Shown: positions 1-9,234, numbered from the stretch's first letter. The stretch: DNA of 64,000 nucleotides from Vibrio sp. 99-70-13A1 (GCF_013114625.1 NZ_VTXD01000002.1:186001-250000), one strand, 5' to 3'. The notes: generated by a model not told the origin, from the sequence alone. Made by a program: numbers and translations.

Positions 1-645
1 GGTCTAAAAAATACGCTCATTGTTTTATCCGCAGACCATGGAGTGCCAGAAGCCTCACCAACAGTGAATGCTTTAGGTTACAACCAAGCCAATTACTTCG
101 ACCAAGAAACCTTAATGAGTGGTAAGTTGATGAGCCGTTTAAAATCAGAATTTGGATTAGGTAAAGAAGCCATTCGTTTATACGCTCAACCTTATGTTTA
201 CCTTAACCATGATGTTATCTCGAAAAAAGGTGTCGAGTTAGCCAAGGTTCAAGCTGTGGTTGCTGATGAAGTATCAAAAGTAAAAGGGGTTGCGTTTGCT
301 GTCACCAGTACCGATGTGCAAAACAACCAATTGCCCGATACGCGAGTGATGCAACTGGTCAAAAACAACTACCACCCTCAGCGCTCTGGTGATGTCTACT
401 TAGTTTTTGCTCCAAGAACTTATATCAATGATATGGATGGCTTAACCATTGCTTCTACTCATGGTTCACCATGGCGCTACGATACTCATGTACCGGTAAT
501 TTTTGCGGGCTTCGATATTGAATCGAATAAGATAACGCATGAAATCACGCCGTATGATATTGCCCCTACGCTATCAAACAAACTGGGCATTACTCAGCCT
601 AGTGGCGCTATTGGTCAGGTTCTCTCTGAAGTGATGGATGACTAG
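1..645 (+). CDS. Alkaline phosphatase superfamily protein, C-terminal part (5' end outside window)
   Basis: The open frame runs in from base 1, so the start lies outside the window. The visible part begins NTLIVLSADHG, the metal-binding Asp-His motif of the alkaline phosphatase/nucleotide pyrophosphatase fold. Further on, GSPWRYDTHVPVIFAG supplies the late metal-binding histidine region, and the tail reads YDIAPTLSNKLGI, typical of the end of these domains. Family members hydrolyse phosphate mono- or diesters in the periplasm with two zinc ions. The layout is closest to the large PafA-like alkaline phosphatases, but the nucleophile region is missing here, so substrate and localisation cannot be read. 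A GTG at 43 could be mistaken for a start, but the motif begins upstream of it. A strong hairpin follows at about 711-731. Confidence 0.8.
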   Translation, partial: GLKNTLIVLSADHGVPEASPTVNALGYNQANYFDQETLMSGKLMSRLKSEFGLGKEAIRLYAQPYVYLNHDVISKKGVELAKVQAVVADEVSKVKGVAFAVTSTDVQNNQLPDTRVMQLVKNNYHPQRSGDVYLVFAPRTYINDMDGLTIASTHGSPWRYDTHVPVIFAGFDIESNKITHEITPYDIAPTLSNKLGITQPSGAIGQVLSEVMDD

Positions 646-705
646 CTAGTTAAAGCAATAAAGCAATGAACGTAGTTTCATTGATTGGCTAACGTTCAGA
701 TAAAT

Positions 706-736
706 AAAAAGAGCAGCGATATTCGCTGCTCTTTAT
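706..736. terminator. Bidirectional intrinsic terminator
   Basis: The arms GAGCAGCGA (711-719) and TCGCTGCTC (723-731) pair perfectly around a 3-nt loop and are flanked by A's on the left and T's on the right. The hairpin can end the phosphatase gene on the plus strand and the small gene at 785-1036 on the minus strand. Confidence 0.85.
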
Positions 737-784
737 AGGTAAAATAAACGATTGTATTAAGACAAAGTTAGCGCGCTTAAATAC

Positions 785-1036
785 CTAGGCTAACTCGTTA
801 GCGATACCTTGAAGTTGCTGCTGACTATACGACTCAGCCTTCGGTCCTTCACTCATTAAATCGATCACTTTGAAACCTGAAAGGTCTGGGAACTCTTTAG
901 GCAAGTAATCTAAAAAGGCTTGAGTATTCGGCCATTTACCACGCACGGTATAACCTTCTTCAACATCAAAATCTTCCGTTTCAAAGAAGGAAAATTCCGT
1001 CATCCCAACATTATGGCAATATAAGACTAAGTACAT
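785..1036 (-). CDS. Small hypothetical protein (83 aa)
   Basis: An acidic 83-residue protein that I do not recognise. It begins MYLVLYCHNVGMTEFSFFE and has no signal peptide, membrane segment or obvious metal-binding motif. A WPNTQAFLDYLPKEFPD stretch and a Gln-rich tail suggest a small globular cytoplasmic protein. It is leftward, between the terminator at 706-736 and the LysR gene. No strong Shine-Dalgarno is visible ahead of the ATG, which weakens the start call. The length, normal codon use and the lack of a better frame support a real gene. Confidence 0.6.
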   Translation of the reverse strand: MYLVLYCHNVGMTEFSFFETEDFDVEEGYTVRGKWPNTQAFLDYLPKEFPDLSGFKVIDLMSEGPKAESYSQQQLQGIANELA

Positions 1037-1102
1037 GATTCAATTTACTTTAATGTTAAGTTCATCCTAGTATGCACTTTACTTAGTGCTTACCGTTAGT
1101 CT

Positions 1103-1147
1103 AGCTGTATTCACAATAGCTGCACTCACAATATCAGTTCTCTCAAT
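1103..1147. repeat. 15-nt degenerate tandem repeat, 3 copies
   Basis: Three 15-nt units, agctgtattcacaat, agctgcactcacaat and atcagttctctcaat, run head to tail. They begin 18 nt beyond the stop codon of the leftward LysR gene, so they would lie in its 3' untranslated region. Confidence 0.75.
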
Positions 1148-1164
1148 AGACTGACTTGTCATGA

Positions 1165-2079
1165 TTACGTTCTTGCGACCACTTGGTTCTTAGAGACTTT
1201 TTGAATCTGCTGTCTTAACCATTTGTGACCACTTTCTGCGGTGCGGCTTGGGTGCCAAATAGAGCAAAGATCAAGCTCACCTTGTTCAAATGGCAGAGGT
1301 ATAGACCTAACGTTAAATAGATCTGCAAAAGAGTGAATTGTCGACTTAGGCAAAATACCAATCATGTCACTTTTACCGATTATCGGCAGCATCTCTATTG
1401 CACCTGCTGCACGCACCACTATTTTACGCTTTTCTAATTCTGAAATATCATCAGCAGTCAGTAAACTGCGTCGGCTATGCCAACGTGAGACAACAACATG
1501 CTCTTCATTAAAGAACTCTTCCTGAGTAATTGAATCTTTTAATCTTGGGTGATCTTTTCTACACACCACATTCAAATGCTCTGAATAAATCACTTCAGAC
1601 TTCAGTAAATTACGACCACGGGGCGCCATATCTATGACTAAGTCATAGCGCTGTAAACGAAGGTCAGTTTCATGGTCTTCCGTAAATAAAGGGTGAACTT
1701 CTAATGCTATATTCGGCGCTTCATTTCGCATTTGTTTAATCAATTCTGGAATCAAGAAATACCCAGCAACAGACACCGCTGCTACAGAAAAAATTCGGTT
1801 CGATGTTTTCGGATCAAAATCTCTAGAAGCAGATAAAGTAGAAGTGAAATTTTTTAACGCGGCAGACATTGCAGGGTAGATATCACGAGAGAATGTCGTA
1901 GGTTCGACGCCAGAGGCATTGCGATGAAACAGGTGATCATCATAGATTTCACGTAGCCTTTTGAGCGCCTTACTCACAGCGGGTTGGCTTATCTCCATTC
2001 TTACTGCAGCTTGAGATAAGTTTTGTTCTTCATAGATGGCAACAAAAATAGGGATTAGATTTAATTCGGTACTCTTCAT
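1165..2079 (-). CDS. LysR-family transcriptional regulator
   Basis: A 304-residue protein of standard LysR length. The N-terminal winged helix-turn-helix (about residues 5-65) contains the family signature QNLSQAAVRMEISQPAVSKA, and the rest is a two-lobed effector-binding domain. It is leftward and directly downstream of the Bat operon (85 nt from the last Bat gene), an unusual position because LysR genes are more often divergent from their targets. It could read the same transcript or have its own promoter in the 2080-2163 gap. Effector and targets cannot be inferred. Regulation of the Bat operon, the cytochrome or the sulfatases upstream is possible but only by position. Confidence 0.9.
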   Translation of the reverse strand: MKSTELNLIPIFVAIYEEQNLSQAAVRMEISQPAVSKALKRLREIYDDHLFHRNASGVEPTTFSRDIYPAMSAALKNFTSTLSASRDFDPKTSNRIFSVAAVSVAGYFLIPELIKQMRNEAPNIALEVHPLFTEDHETDLRLQRYDLVIDMAPRGRNLLKSEVIYSEHLNVVCRKDHPRLKDSITQEEFFNEEHVVVSRWHSRRSLLTADDISELEKRKIVVRAAGAIEMLPIIGKSDMIGILPKSTIHSFADLFNVRSIPLPFEQGELDLCSIWHPSRTAESGHKWLRQQIQKVSKNQVVART

Positions 2080-2163
2080 TAACTGTCTTTTCTCAATTTA
2101 ACTCTCGCGATGTACTCGCAGCATAGACTTATATTCGGAATAAAAACAATCCGAATTTTATCT

Positions 2164-3567
2164 TTACTCTTTATTTCGATCTTTTTCTAGTCTCAACCTC
2201 AATGAATCAAGGTTAGGCAGTGCTTTATGTTTCATAAACAAGAGGCTAGCGAGGTTTTCTATCATTCTATTTTCTGATATTACGACTCTATTTCCTTGTG
2301 TTTTTATCTTTCTCCATATTCTCCAACCCAGGTCAAAGCTCACTGATTTAGATTGGAATTCCTGGGCATCACTTTCCCAATTGTCATTAACGGCTTCCTG
2401 ATTATTAACCTTCAATTGCTTAATTTCTAACAGGTCAGTTTTCTGTCTCAAATGACGAAATAGCAAGACTCTCGCTTTAGGGCTATCCCCCGCTTTTAAA
2501 GCACGATAAAACATGACTTTGCTTGGTAATGGATGCGTTTGATAATACCGAATCATCAGCACCAGACTCCCCAAAAGAACAACCAAAGCACAGACTCCAA
2601 CAACGAACCATTGCCAGTATGTTTGAATGAAAGACTGAATGGTGTGGTGAACTTGATAAGTTCGCCCTTCTACACTCAAGGTTTCTAATTGTTGTGACTC
2701 AGTATTCCACCACAGAATATCCACTGCTGGAAAATTAAGTTCTCCTCCATCTTGTAAAACATACACGCTTTCTTCAGTGCGAGTTGAACGATAGTTACCT
2801 CTCACTTGAGTGTCTGATAGCTGATTAGGTTGCGTGTAATGTTGGTAGCCCGAATCAGAACCCATAGGGATTAAAGTCGGAATTAGCATTGCCAAAGTAT
2901 CAGAACCTGAAACGGTCACGGTTCGTGTAATCGCATCACCCACTTTTAAGGTTTCATTCTGATTAGATTGTTCCCAATGTTGCTCTATTTTTAAGTCACT
3001 CGCTGAAACCCATACATCCTCATTTGCGAGTAACCCTGAAGGACGTACAGCGTTAAAGTTGAGCGGCTGCGTGTAAAGTCCACCTGCGACATTTGAGCCA
3101 TCAGGCGCAGATACTTGTACCTGAACTGCGGTTTGAGGCACCCAGTACTGACCTATATCTTGCGGGTATAATGTGATTTCCCAACGTTGATGAGACCAAG
3201 TTTGAGCGCCCTTTTCTTTGGTGACTCTGCGTTCAGTAAAGTTAGTCGCTAATTGATTACGTTGCTTAACCACAACATTGGGAATTTCAACCGAAGAAAT
3301 CCGTGTACCTCCAGTAAACCAACGAGGCGTCGCCACTTCGATGTATAAGATAATTTGCTCATTCACTGCAAAATTTGCTGGCGATTTCTTCTTATTCCCA
3401 CTGTTTAAATCAGCTTCGTTGTCTTTATCTACGAGAGATGAGTCACTTAACCAAGCTTTAATTTCAACATCGCCATTTTTCAACAATTGACCAATGTCAG
3501 CCCCGTAAGACGATACCGAAGCGAACGAAAGCGCAAAATAAACAAATACACGAATAAAGTTGTTCAC
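2164..3567 (-). CDS. BatD-like periplasmic/membrane protein
   Basis: 467 residues. It has an N-terminal signal peptide (FVYFALSFASVSSYGAD), a long beta-rich periplasmic part, a single membrane helix near residue 320 (WFVVGVCALVVLLGSLVLMI) and a cytoplasmic tail of about 120 residues. This architecture and its place after two von Willebrand proteins identify BatD (BatD/BatE class, aerotolerance operon family). The start codon is GTG and overlaps the preceding gene's stop (TAGTG), with GGAG 7 nt upstream, so translation is probably coupled. Its function is not known precisely; Bat proteins are thought to form an envelope complex with the MoxR ATPase. It is the last gene of the six-gene operon. 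Confidence 0.85.
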   Translation of the reverse strand: MNNFIRVFVYFALSFASVSSYGADIGQLLKNGDVEIKAWLSDSSLVDKDNEADLNSGNKKKSPANFAVNEQIILYIEVATPRWFTGGTRISSVEIPNVVVKQRNQLATNFTERRVTKEKGAQTWSHQRWEITLYPQDIGQYWVPQTAVQVQVSAPDGSNVAGGLYTQPLNFNAVRPSGLLANEDVWVSASDLKIEQHWEQSNQNETLKVGDAITRTVTVSGSDTLAMLIPTLIPMGSDSGYQHYTQPNQLSDTQVRGNYRSTRTEESVYVLQDGGELNFPAVDILWWNTESQQLETLSVEGRTYQVHHTIQSFIQTYWQWFVVGVCALVVLLGSLVLMIRYYQTHPLPSKVMFYRALKAGDSPKARVLLFRHLRQKTDLLEIKQLKVNNQEAVNDNWESDAQEFQSKSVSFDLGWRIWRKIKTQGNRVVISENRMIENLASLLFMKHKALPNLDSLRLRLEKDRNKE

Positions 3568-5303
3568 TATTGCTCTCCCGCTATATTTGTTTCATTTTCT
3601 TTATTGGTTTCATTGGTATCTTTTAAATTTTGATTTTGGCTTTGGCTTTGGCTAAGAAGTTGAAGCTGAAATTTAGCTCTCAAGAAATATTTAGGGTCAG
3701 CTTCTACACGCTGTAGCCATTTGTCGGCTAGCTCTTGGCTGCCCAGAATTTCATTTGCATTCAGTTTCTCTTCTCTCATCATGGCTGAATCGACTTGCTC
3801 TTCCGCTCCATCACCGGTTTGAGGTTTATCACCTAGCTCGAATGAGTCTTCAGGTCCTTCGGGCGTATTCGCTTGGCTTTCACTAAAACGATTCACTTCA
3901 TCAATAATGCCTTGCATCACCAGTAAATTCCCTTCAACTAATGGGATCAAGCTTTCATCTAAATCTTGCTCAAGCATCATTTTGTATATGTCTCTTGCCG
4001 CAAGATATTCACGCTGCCTAGCAAGCGCATTCGCGGTGTTAAACAGACCTAAATCGGTTTTCACCTGAAGAAAGGCACTATGCGCTAATTGGTATTCAGA
4101 GGCATAGTAGTAAGCAATGCCCTTATGCATTGGATCTTCATAGTGTTTTGCCGCTTCTAGGTACTCAAAGCGTTCAAAATACCATTGCCCTTGTTGATCC
4201 GGAGTTAGCCATAAATCCAGCCAACCTTGGCTTATCTTGTCCCATAAGGTCGACTCCACTACAACAGGTTCTGATTCTGCTTTTAAACTCACGGTTTCAG
4301 CCAGTGCTGTTGCAGGTTGAAGTGCTGAAATAGACACAGCCCCAACTAAACACCACTGGACTAACCAACCTTTTCTAAACCAAAACAGCATCAGCACAGC
4401 CATAGGAAACAGTAAAAAATAGCCCATGTCTTTCCATGGCATCGCTGACTCATTATTCAGCTGCATATGACGTTCAATGCTGCGATCTAATGATTGGATA
4501 TCTTGGTTATCAATGGTCACTTCCACTAATCGACCATTGGTTTCCGATGCAAGTGTTTTCAACGATGACAAATCCATAGGGCTATCACTCACGGCTGCCG
4601 AATTACCCGCAGCCAATACCAGTAATTGATGAGAGCTCTCTTCAAAATATTGCTCATAGGCAGCAATGGTTCCAGGGTTCGCTCCATCAGTGATCAACAA
4701 TACCGTCCCTGCTTGCTCGTTCCCTAACTGGTCGTCAATGAGTGCTAACGCTGTCTCAGCTTGCTTACCTTCCACAGGCATAATATCTGGCTGAATTGCA
4801 GCTAAGAATGGTGCAAAAACGGAATTATCTTTAGTCAGCGGCATAGCAATATGCGCACTACCTGAAAAAACGACCAGCCCTGTTTTTCCACCTTGTCTTA
4901 GCGTGACTAAATCTCTGATTTTTTGCTTTGATCGCTCTAATCGACTTGGTGCCAAATCCTTTTGAAGCATCGATTGGCTTGAATCCAGAATCACAAGTAG
5001 CAATGCTTTATCTTCCCCAAATGGCGAAGGCTCTTTCGTCCATGTAGGACCGGCGCACACAATAATTGCCAGAAACATTGATACTGTGAGTAACTTAAGA
5101 GGCAACTGTTTTTTCCAACCAAGATCGCCTACGGTCAAAGCCTTACGTAAGTGCTCTGGTATCGCTAAATGCATTGCTGCTGATGACTCTTGCTTCCAAC
5201 GTAAATACGCGACAATAGCCAAAGGAATGATAGCCAATAGCCACGACGGTCTAACAAAATGGAACTGTGAAATGATTTGTTGCCATAGCTGAGAATCAAA
5301 CAT
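3567..5303 (-). CDS. BatB-like von Willebrand factor A protein with TPR C-terminus
   Basis: 578 residues. Two N-terminal membrane helices (about 21-36 and 70-85) precede a vWA domain with an intact MIDAS start D-S-S-Q-S at residues 107-111, then a further helix near 290-310. The C-terminal third has TPR-like repeats (YEDPMHKGIAYYYASEYQLA, then LARQREYLAARDIYKMMLE). This is a BatB/BatC fusion type. The ATG has GGAG 6 nt upstream and overlaps the upstream gene by 8 nt. The tail is low complexity, rich in Gln, Asn, Glu and Thr, and is encoded partly by a hexamer repeat (tttggc in the plus strand at 3635-3652). It probably works with BatA and MoxR at the inner membrane. Confidence 0.88.
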   Translation of the reverse strand: MFDSQLWQQIISQFHFVRPSWLLAIIPLAIVAYLRWKQESSAAMHLAIPEHLRKALTVGDLGWKKQLPLKLLTVSMFLAIIVCAGPTWTKEPSPFGEDKALLLVILDSSQSMLQKDLAPSRLERSKQKIRDLVTLRQGGKTGLVVFSGSAHIAMPLTKDNSVFAPFLAAIQPDIMPVEGKQAETALALIDDQLGNEQAGTVLLITDGANPGTIAAYEQYFEESSHQLLVLAAGNSAAVSDSPMDLSSLKTLASETNGRLVEVTIDNQDIQSLDRSIERHMQLNNESAMPWKDMGYFLLFPMAVLMLFWFRKGWLVQWCLVGAVSISALQPATALAETVSLKAESEPVVVESTLWDKISQGWLDLWLTPDQQGQWYFERFEYLEAAKHYEDPMHKGIAYYYASEYQLAHSAFLQVKTDLGLFNTANALARQREYLAARDIYKMMLEQDLDESLIPLVEGNLLVMQGIIDEVNRFSESQANTPEGPEDSFELGDKPQTGDGAEEQVDSAMMREEKLNANEILGSQELADKWLQRVEADPKYFLRAKFQLQLLSQSQSQNQNLKDTNETNKENETNIAGEQ

Positions 5304-6594
5304 GTGACTCTCCTGTCTTAGTTGTTCCTGACGTTTTAATGGTTTCTGCCGTTTCTGATGTTTCTGGTGTTTCAGAGACAGTCTGATTTACAGCATTGGT
5401 TTTAGATCTTTTTTTAGCTCGGTAACGGCGTAACGTCGCCAAACTGAAAGCGGTTAAATACAGGCACACCACCAGCATTATTGGGTATTGATGAATACTT
5501 TGTTTAGGGCGATAGGTGGTACTTTCATACAATTGTGGCTCTAGCTCACCAATCGCTTGATAGGCTCCATCAAGCGCCGTTCTATCGATTGCTTGGAAAG
5601 CCTCGCCTCCAGACTCTTTCGCTACTCGTTCGATGATCTCCATGTCTAAGGCTTGTTCACCCACAGTCGCAGGGTCACCCATTGCTATCATATGAATTCG
5701 AACATCTTTCGCGGCAGCGACTTTTGCAGCATCAATGGGTTCTACATAGCTGCCTGTGTCATTTCCATCAGTCAAAACGATAACGACTTTCTCAACTTCA
5801 GAAGCAAGTTCAGCCTGTTTTCCATTTGTTCTATCTCCACGTGTTCTATTTCCTCGCGTTTTATTTCCAAAGGAACTAGAACCTTGGCGATTTTCTTCAA
5901 ACACTTTAATTGCCAATCCAATAGCGTCACCTAAGTGGGTACTTTGCCCTGCCATGGCAACATCAGTTTGGTTTAATAACTCAAGCCATACTTCTTGATC
6001 AGCCGTAAAGGGCGTTTGCACGAATGCCGCATCCCCGAAAAGAATTAAGCCTAAGCGATCTCCTTTTCGAGTCTTAGCAAAATCAGCCAATACTTCTTTG
6101 GCGGCATCTAAGCGTGAAATCATCTCGGATTTCACAGACTCAGTGTTTGAATTATCTAAACTAGGTTTTTGCAAAGAGGCAAAATCTTTTTCCGCCATCG
6201 AGCCAGATAAGTCGACCACAACCATGATGTCTCGCCCTAGACTTTCTCTCGTTTGCGGATCACCTAAAATAGTGGGTTTTGTGAGTGCAAATACAACCAA
6301 CCCCCATGAAAGTACAAGAATAATTCGTTGCCAGTAGTTGGCAGTAAGTTGGCTTGCCCCTTCAGTTGGAGCCTCTCCGATAGCCTTAACTAGTACATCA
6401 AAAAACGGCACTTTAATCGCAGATTGCTTCGTTCTATAAGCTGGAATTAACCAATAAATGATGATGGGTAATGGCAGAATTATCAGCCATAAAGGGTGTG
6501 ACAAGGTAATAGCAGATCCAAGGAGTCGACTTGTATCGAGAACGAGTCCACCATCTGAAAATGTAGATTCAAGAATAAGAGAAGCATCAGCCAT
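5296..6594 (-). CDS. BatA-like von Willebrand factor A protein
   Basis: 432 residues. Membrane helices lie at about 35-51 and 90-106, and a third near 370-388. The vWA domain has a complete MIDAS motif, D-L-S-G-S at residues 128-132, and later VVIVLTDGNDTGSY. Such proteins bind a divalent cation and partner proteins, and usually pair with a MoxR AAA+ ATPase. Two unusual segments are built from tandem repeats. One is a basic Arg/Thr/Gly/Asn loop within the vWA domain (15-nt units, 5827-5871). The other is a Thr/Glu-rich C-terminal tail (9-nt units, 5333-5377). Both look like lineage-specific insertions. It overlaps both neighbours by 8 nt, so translation is coupled. Confidence 0.9.
   Translation of the reverse strand: MADASLILESTFSDGGLVLDTSRLLGSAITLSHPLWLIILPLPIIIYWLIPAYRTKQSAIKVPFFDVLVKAIGEAPTEGASQLTANYWQRIILVLSWGLVVFALTKPTILGDPQTRESLGRDIMVVVDLSGSMAEKDFASLQKPSLDNSNTESVKSEMISRLDAAKEVLADFAKTRKGDRLGLILFGDAAFVQTPFTADQEVWLELLNQTDVAMAGQSTHLGDAIGLAIKVFEENRQGSSSFGNKTRGNRTRGDRTNGKQAELASEVEKVVIVLTDGNDTGSYVEPIDAAKVAAAKDVRIHMIAMGDPATVGEQALDMEIIERVAKESGGEAFQAIDRTALDGAYQAIGELEPQLYESTTYRPKQSIHQYPIMLVVCLYLTAFSLATLRRYRAKKRSKTNAVNQTVSETPETSETAETIKTSGTTKTGESHV
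5333..5377. repeat. 9-nt degenerate tandem repeat in the C-terminal codons of the BatA-like gene
   Basis: Plus-strand units are gttttaatg, gtttctgcc, gtttctgat, gtttctggt and gtttcagag. They encode a Glu-Thr rich tail near the end of the protein. The period of nine keeps the reading frame. Confidence 0.75.
5827..5871. repeat. 15-nt degenerate tandem repeat inside the BatA-like gene
   Basis: Three plus-strand units: tgttctatctccacg, tgttctatttcctcg and cgttttatttccaaa. They encode a basic loop (Asn-Arg-Thr-Arg-Gly type) within the vWA domain, and the frame is preserved. Confidence 0.75.
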
Positions 6595-7129
6595 TTTGCT
6601 TTACCTCACTGGAAATAGAAGCGTTTTGTAAAGAATGCTCTCTAATCCATGATTCGCATAAAGCGGTTAATGCTAATAACTCTTCTGAAGTTAATGCTTT
6701 AGATTTTTGTAAAAGAGAGACCGTCCACTTGTATCCTAATTCTTCTTCAAAAGTCGGTTTCAAAATGAAGCAATCCAAAGCCGCAAGGAAAGCTTTACCA
6801 TGCTTATTCGCGAGTTCTGGTTTTAAATACACCAATACCGCTTTCATGATTTGAAAGTAGTCTTGCCCTATCTGAACTCGTTCTTCAATCGAGATGTCAT
6901 CAAAAAAATGAGTCTGCTTTATCTCTAAAAGTAAACTTAACGCTTCTCTACGGTAGCGATTTCCCCACCAACTCTGGAACCACTTAACCATTCGATAAAT
7001 CGCATAAATTGCGATAGCGCATGCGAGCACTTGCCAGCCTAAGGTTTGAGGAAACCAACTAACATGTTCAGGCAACGCAACATCATTTAACTCTCGTAAG
7101 ATGTAAGTTCCAGGAGGTTGATGTTCCAT
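6587..7129 (-). CDS. DUF4381-like membrane protein of the Bat operon
   Basis: 180 residues with a single membrane helix near residues 30-48 (WQVLACAIAIYAIYRMV) and a mostly helical, charged C-terminal region. Size, topology and position between the DUF58 and BatA-like genes match the DUF4381 proteins that recur in MoxR-DUF58-vWA operons. The opening phrase ELNDVALPEHVSWFPQTLGW is characteristic of the family as I remember it. The start ATG overlaps the preceding stop codon (TAATG), which indicates tight translational coupling. No catalytic motif is visible; it is probably a structural subunit of the envelope complex. Confidence 0.8.
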   Translation of the reverse strand: MEHQPPGTYILRELNDVALPEHVSWFPQTLGWQVLACAIAIYAIYRMVKWFQSWWGNRYRREALSLLLEIKQTHFFDDISIEERVQIGQDYFQIMKAVLVYLKPELANKHGKAFLAALDCFILKPTFEEELGYKWTVSLLQKSKALTSEELLALTALCESWIREHSLQNASISSEVKQNG

Positions 7130-8205
7130 TAACGTCGCCCTCCCACCGCTTGTTTGAATTGTTCAACATGCTGACCAGATGTATTCACTTCAATTAAGGG
7201 TAATCGCTTAGCTGCCATTAACTGAATCAACTTATCTTTCTTAAGCCTTTGGTGCTCACTTAACCCTTGGTTTGCAAGATCCAGCTTTTGTCGATCATTT
7301 AAATTCAGCTGTAATTCACCGTTACCCACCACCCAGCCTGGTCCTCCCTTCGCTTGAGGCTTTCTAACTGGCTCGCTCTTTGAAGCTGATAGTGATTCAC
7401 TTTGAGAAACATCAAAAAATGAAGAGGAAGCTTGATTAGGGAATTCACTTTCAAGTTGGTCAGAGATCAATACTCCCAGCACATCATTATGCTTTTGCAG
7501 ATGTTTAAGGTGCATTAAATCGTCTTGCGTGGCACCGCTCCAATCACTCAAAATAATGATGGTGGCTTCTTTTAATTTCAGCCGACCTAGCAAAGTCACA
7601 AACTGACTAAAACTGGTGGGATCACTGTCTTTGACATCAACATTAAGGCTTTGGTTTAACTCTGAGAGTTTTTTAAGACGATGCAGAAGATCCGCTTGTG
7701 AACGTCTTGGCTTCATCCAATAGTTTTGAGTCGGTGATACCATTAAAAAGCCCACTCTGTCGCTATCTTTAAGCACTCGCCATGCCGTGAGTGACGCCAG
7801 TTCAGCAGCCACAACGGATTTCATCACTTCGACAGACGAAAAGTACATGCTTGAACGCTGGTCAACACAGACGATCACATTGCGATCTTTTTCTTCAGTG
7901 TAAGCTCGTACATGGGGCTTACCCGTTCGCATGGTAACTTTCCAGTCGAGGTTGCGAATGTCATCACCAAGCTGATAATGACGTAGCTCTTCAAAGTTGA
8001 GTCCACGCCCTCTAAATACGGAGGAATGTCGGCCAGATAAAGCTGAGCCCGCTTTTAATTGTGGTAATAGGGAAAAAGACTCTGCTTGAGCCTGCAACCG
8101 AACTAGCCCTCTGTATTCACAGTGAATGCGTTCATCTTGAAGGGATGCAGAATGATTCAATGCAGAGTGACGCGCTCTTGAATGACTAAATGTAGAATGG
8201 TTCAT
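7129..8205 (-). CDS. DUF58 domain protein
   Basis: 358 residues, cytoplasmic. The DUF58 signature is clear around residues 90-135: RNLDWKVTMRTGKPHVRAY followed by VIVCVDQRSSMYF, a degenerate vWA-like strand. DUF58 proteins regularly follow MoxR ATPases and are thought to be partners or substrates of them. The N-terminal 20 or so residues are Ser/His/Asn rich and come from a 15-nt DNA repeat (8149-8205). A Ser/Glu-rich linker near residue 265 is also low complexity. It starts 6 nt after the moxR stop, and its own stop overlaps the next start. Confidence 0.88.
   Translation of the reverse strand: MNHSTFSHSRARHSALNHSASLQDERIHCEYRGLVRLQAQAESFSLLPQLKAGSALSGRHSSVFRGRGLNFEELRHYQLGDDIRNLDWKVTMRTGKPHVRAYTEEKDRNVIVCVDQRSSMYFSSVEVMKSVVAAELASLTAWRVLKDSDRVGFLMVSPTQNYWMKPRRSQADLLHRLKKLSELNQSLNVDVKDSDPTSFSQFVTLLGRLKLKEATIIILSDWSGATQDDLMHLKHLQKHNDVLGVLISDQLESEFPNQASSSFFDVSQSESLSASKSEPVRKPQAKGGPGWVVGNGELQLNLNDRQKLDLANQGLSEHQRLKKDKLIQLMAAKRLPLIEVNTSGQHVEQFKQAVGGRR
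8149..8205. repeat. 15-nt degenerate tandem repeat at the start of the DUF58 gene
   Basis: Plus-strand units are agaatgattcaatgc, agagtgacgcgctct, tgaatgactaaatgt and a partial agaatggttcat. They encode the Ser/His-rich N-terminus. Similarity between units is weaker than in the other repeats in this window. Confidence 0.5.
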
Positions 8206-8211
8206 AGCGAC

Positions 8212-9234
8212 CTACCCAATAACAACGTGATCCAACAATTCATCAATCACTTGCTGATGACTCACACCATCCGCTAAAGCGTCATAACTGAGTGTGTGTC
8301 TATGCCCCAACACTGAATGTGCCATTGCTCTAACGTCATCTGGCTCTACATAATCACGACCTTGTAACCATGCATATGCACGGGCGCATTTATCAAGTGC
8401 AATTGACGCTCTTGGGCTAGAACCAACCTCTATCCAGCGTGCTAGGTTGGATTCTGGGTAACGCTCTGGTTTACGAGTTGCCATAACAAGCCCGACAATA
8501 TAACGCTCAACAATCTCCGATACTTCTATGGTTGGAAGTTCTCTACGCGCTTGAAGGACAAGTGCAGGTTCAATCTGAATCTTATCGATAGGTGAAATGG
8601 AAGTTTCTTTAGAATCAACAACTGTGTGTTTCGCGCTTACTTCTTCACTTCTCACTAAACGAATAATGTCGAGTTCAGCGTCGTCTTCAGGGTAATCCAC
8701 CGTGATCTTCATGATGAAACGATCCATTTGAGCTTCAGGCAATGGATACGTCCCTTCTTGTTCAACGGGGTTCTGAGTCGCTAACACCATAAACAGATCC
8801 GGCAATTGATGAGTTTGATCGCCAACAGTTATGGTGCCTTCTGCCATCGCTTCTAATAACGCGGCCTGAACCTTGGCTGGTGCTCGGTTAATTTCATCAG
8901 CCAATACAATGCTGTTAAAAATTGGACCGGGCTGGAAATGTAAACTTGGTTTCGACTTACCAAACTCATCCGTTTGCTCTTGGTAAACTTCAGTACCGGT
9001 GACATCCGATGGCAAAAGATCTGGTGTGAATTGAATTCGACCAAATGATGTATGTAACGTGTCGGCTAAGGCTTTCACCGAGCGAGTTTTTGCTGTACCC
9101 GGTAACCCTTCTAATAACACATGACCATTAGTTAATAACCCAATCACCAAAGAACGAACGACATGGCTTTGCCCTATCACTGACTGTTCAACTTGAGTAA
9201 TAAGGGATGTAATTGCCTGTTGAGCCTGATTCAT
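8212..9234 (-). CDS. MoxR-family AAA+ ATPase
   Basis: 340 residues. Walker A is GLPGTAKT at residues 43-50, Walker B is LADE at 111-114 followed by INRAP, and sensor 1 lies in VLATQNPVEQEGTYPLPEAQ. The sequence QMDRFIMK carries the arginine of the MoxR class. MoxR ATPases act as chaperone-like remodellers together with vWA proteins, and all expected partners (DUF58, DUF4381, BatA, BatB, BatD) follow in the same operon. The operon probably starts here. The 154-nt gap to the cytochrome gene upstream has room for a promoter, though read-through is also possible. Confidence 0.93.
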   Translation of the reverse strand: MNQAQQAITSLITQVEQSVIGQSHVVRSLVIGLLTNGHVLLEGLPGTAKTRSVKALADTLHTSFGRIQFTPDLLPSDVTGTEVYQEQTDEFGKSKPSLHFQPGPIFNSIVLADEINRAPAKVQAALLEAMAEGTITVGDQTHQLPDLFMVLATQNPVEQEGTYPLPEAQMDRFIMKITVDYPEDDAELDIIRLVRSEEVSAKHTVVDSKETSISPIDKIQIEPALVLQARRELPTIEVSEIVERYIVGLVMATRKPERYPESNLARWIEVGSSPRASIALDKCARAYAWLQGRDYVEPDDVRAMAHSVLGHRHTLSYDALADGVSHQQVIDELLDHVVIG

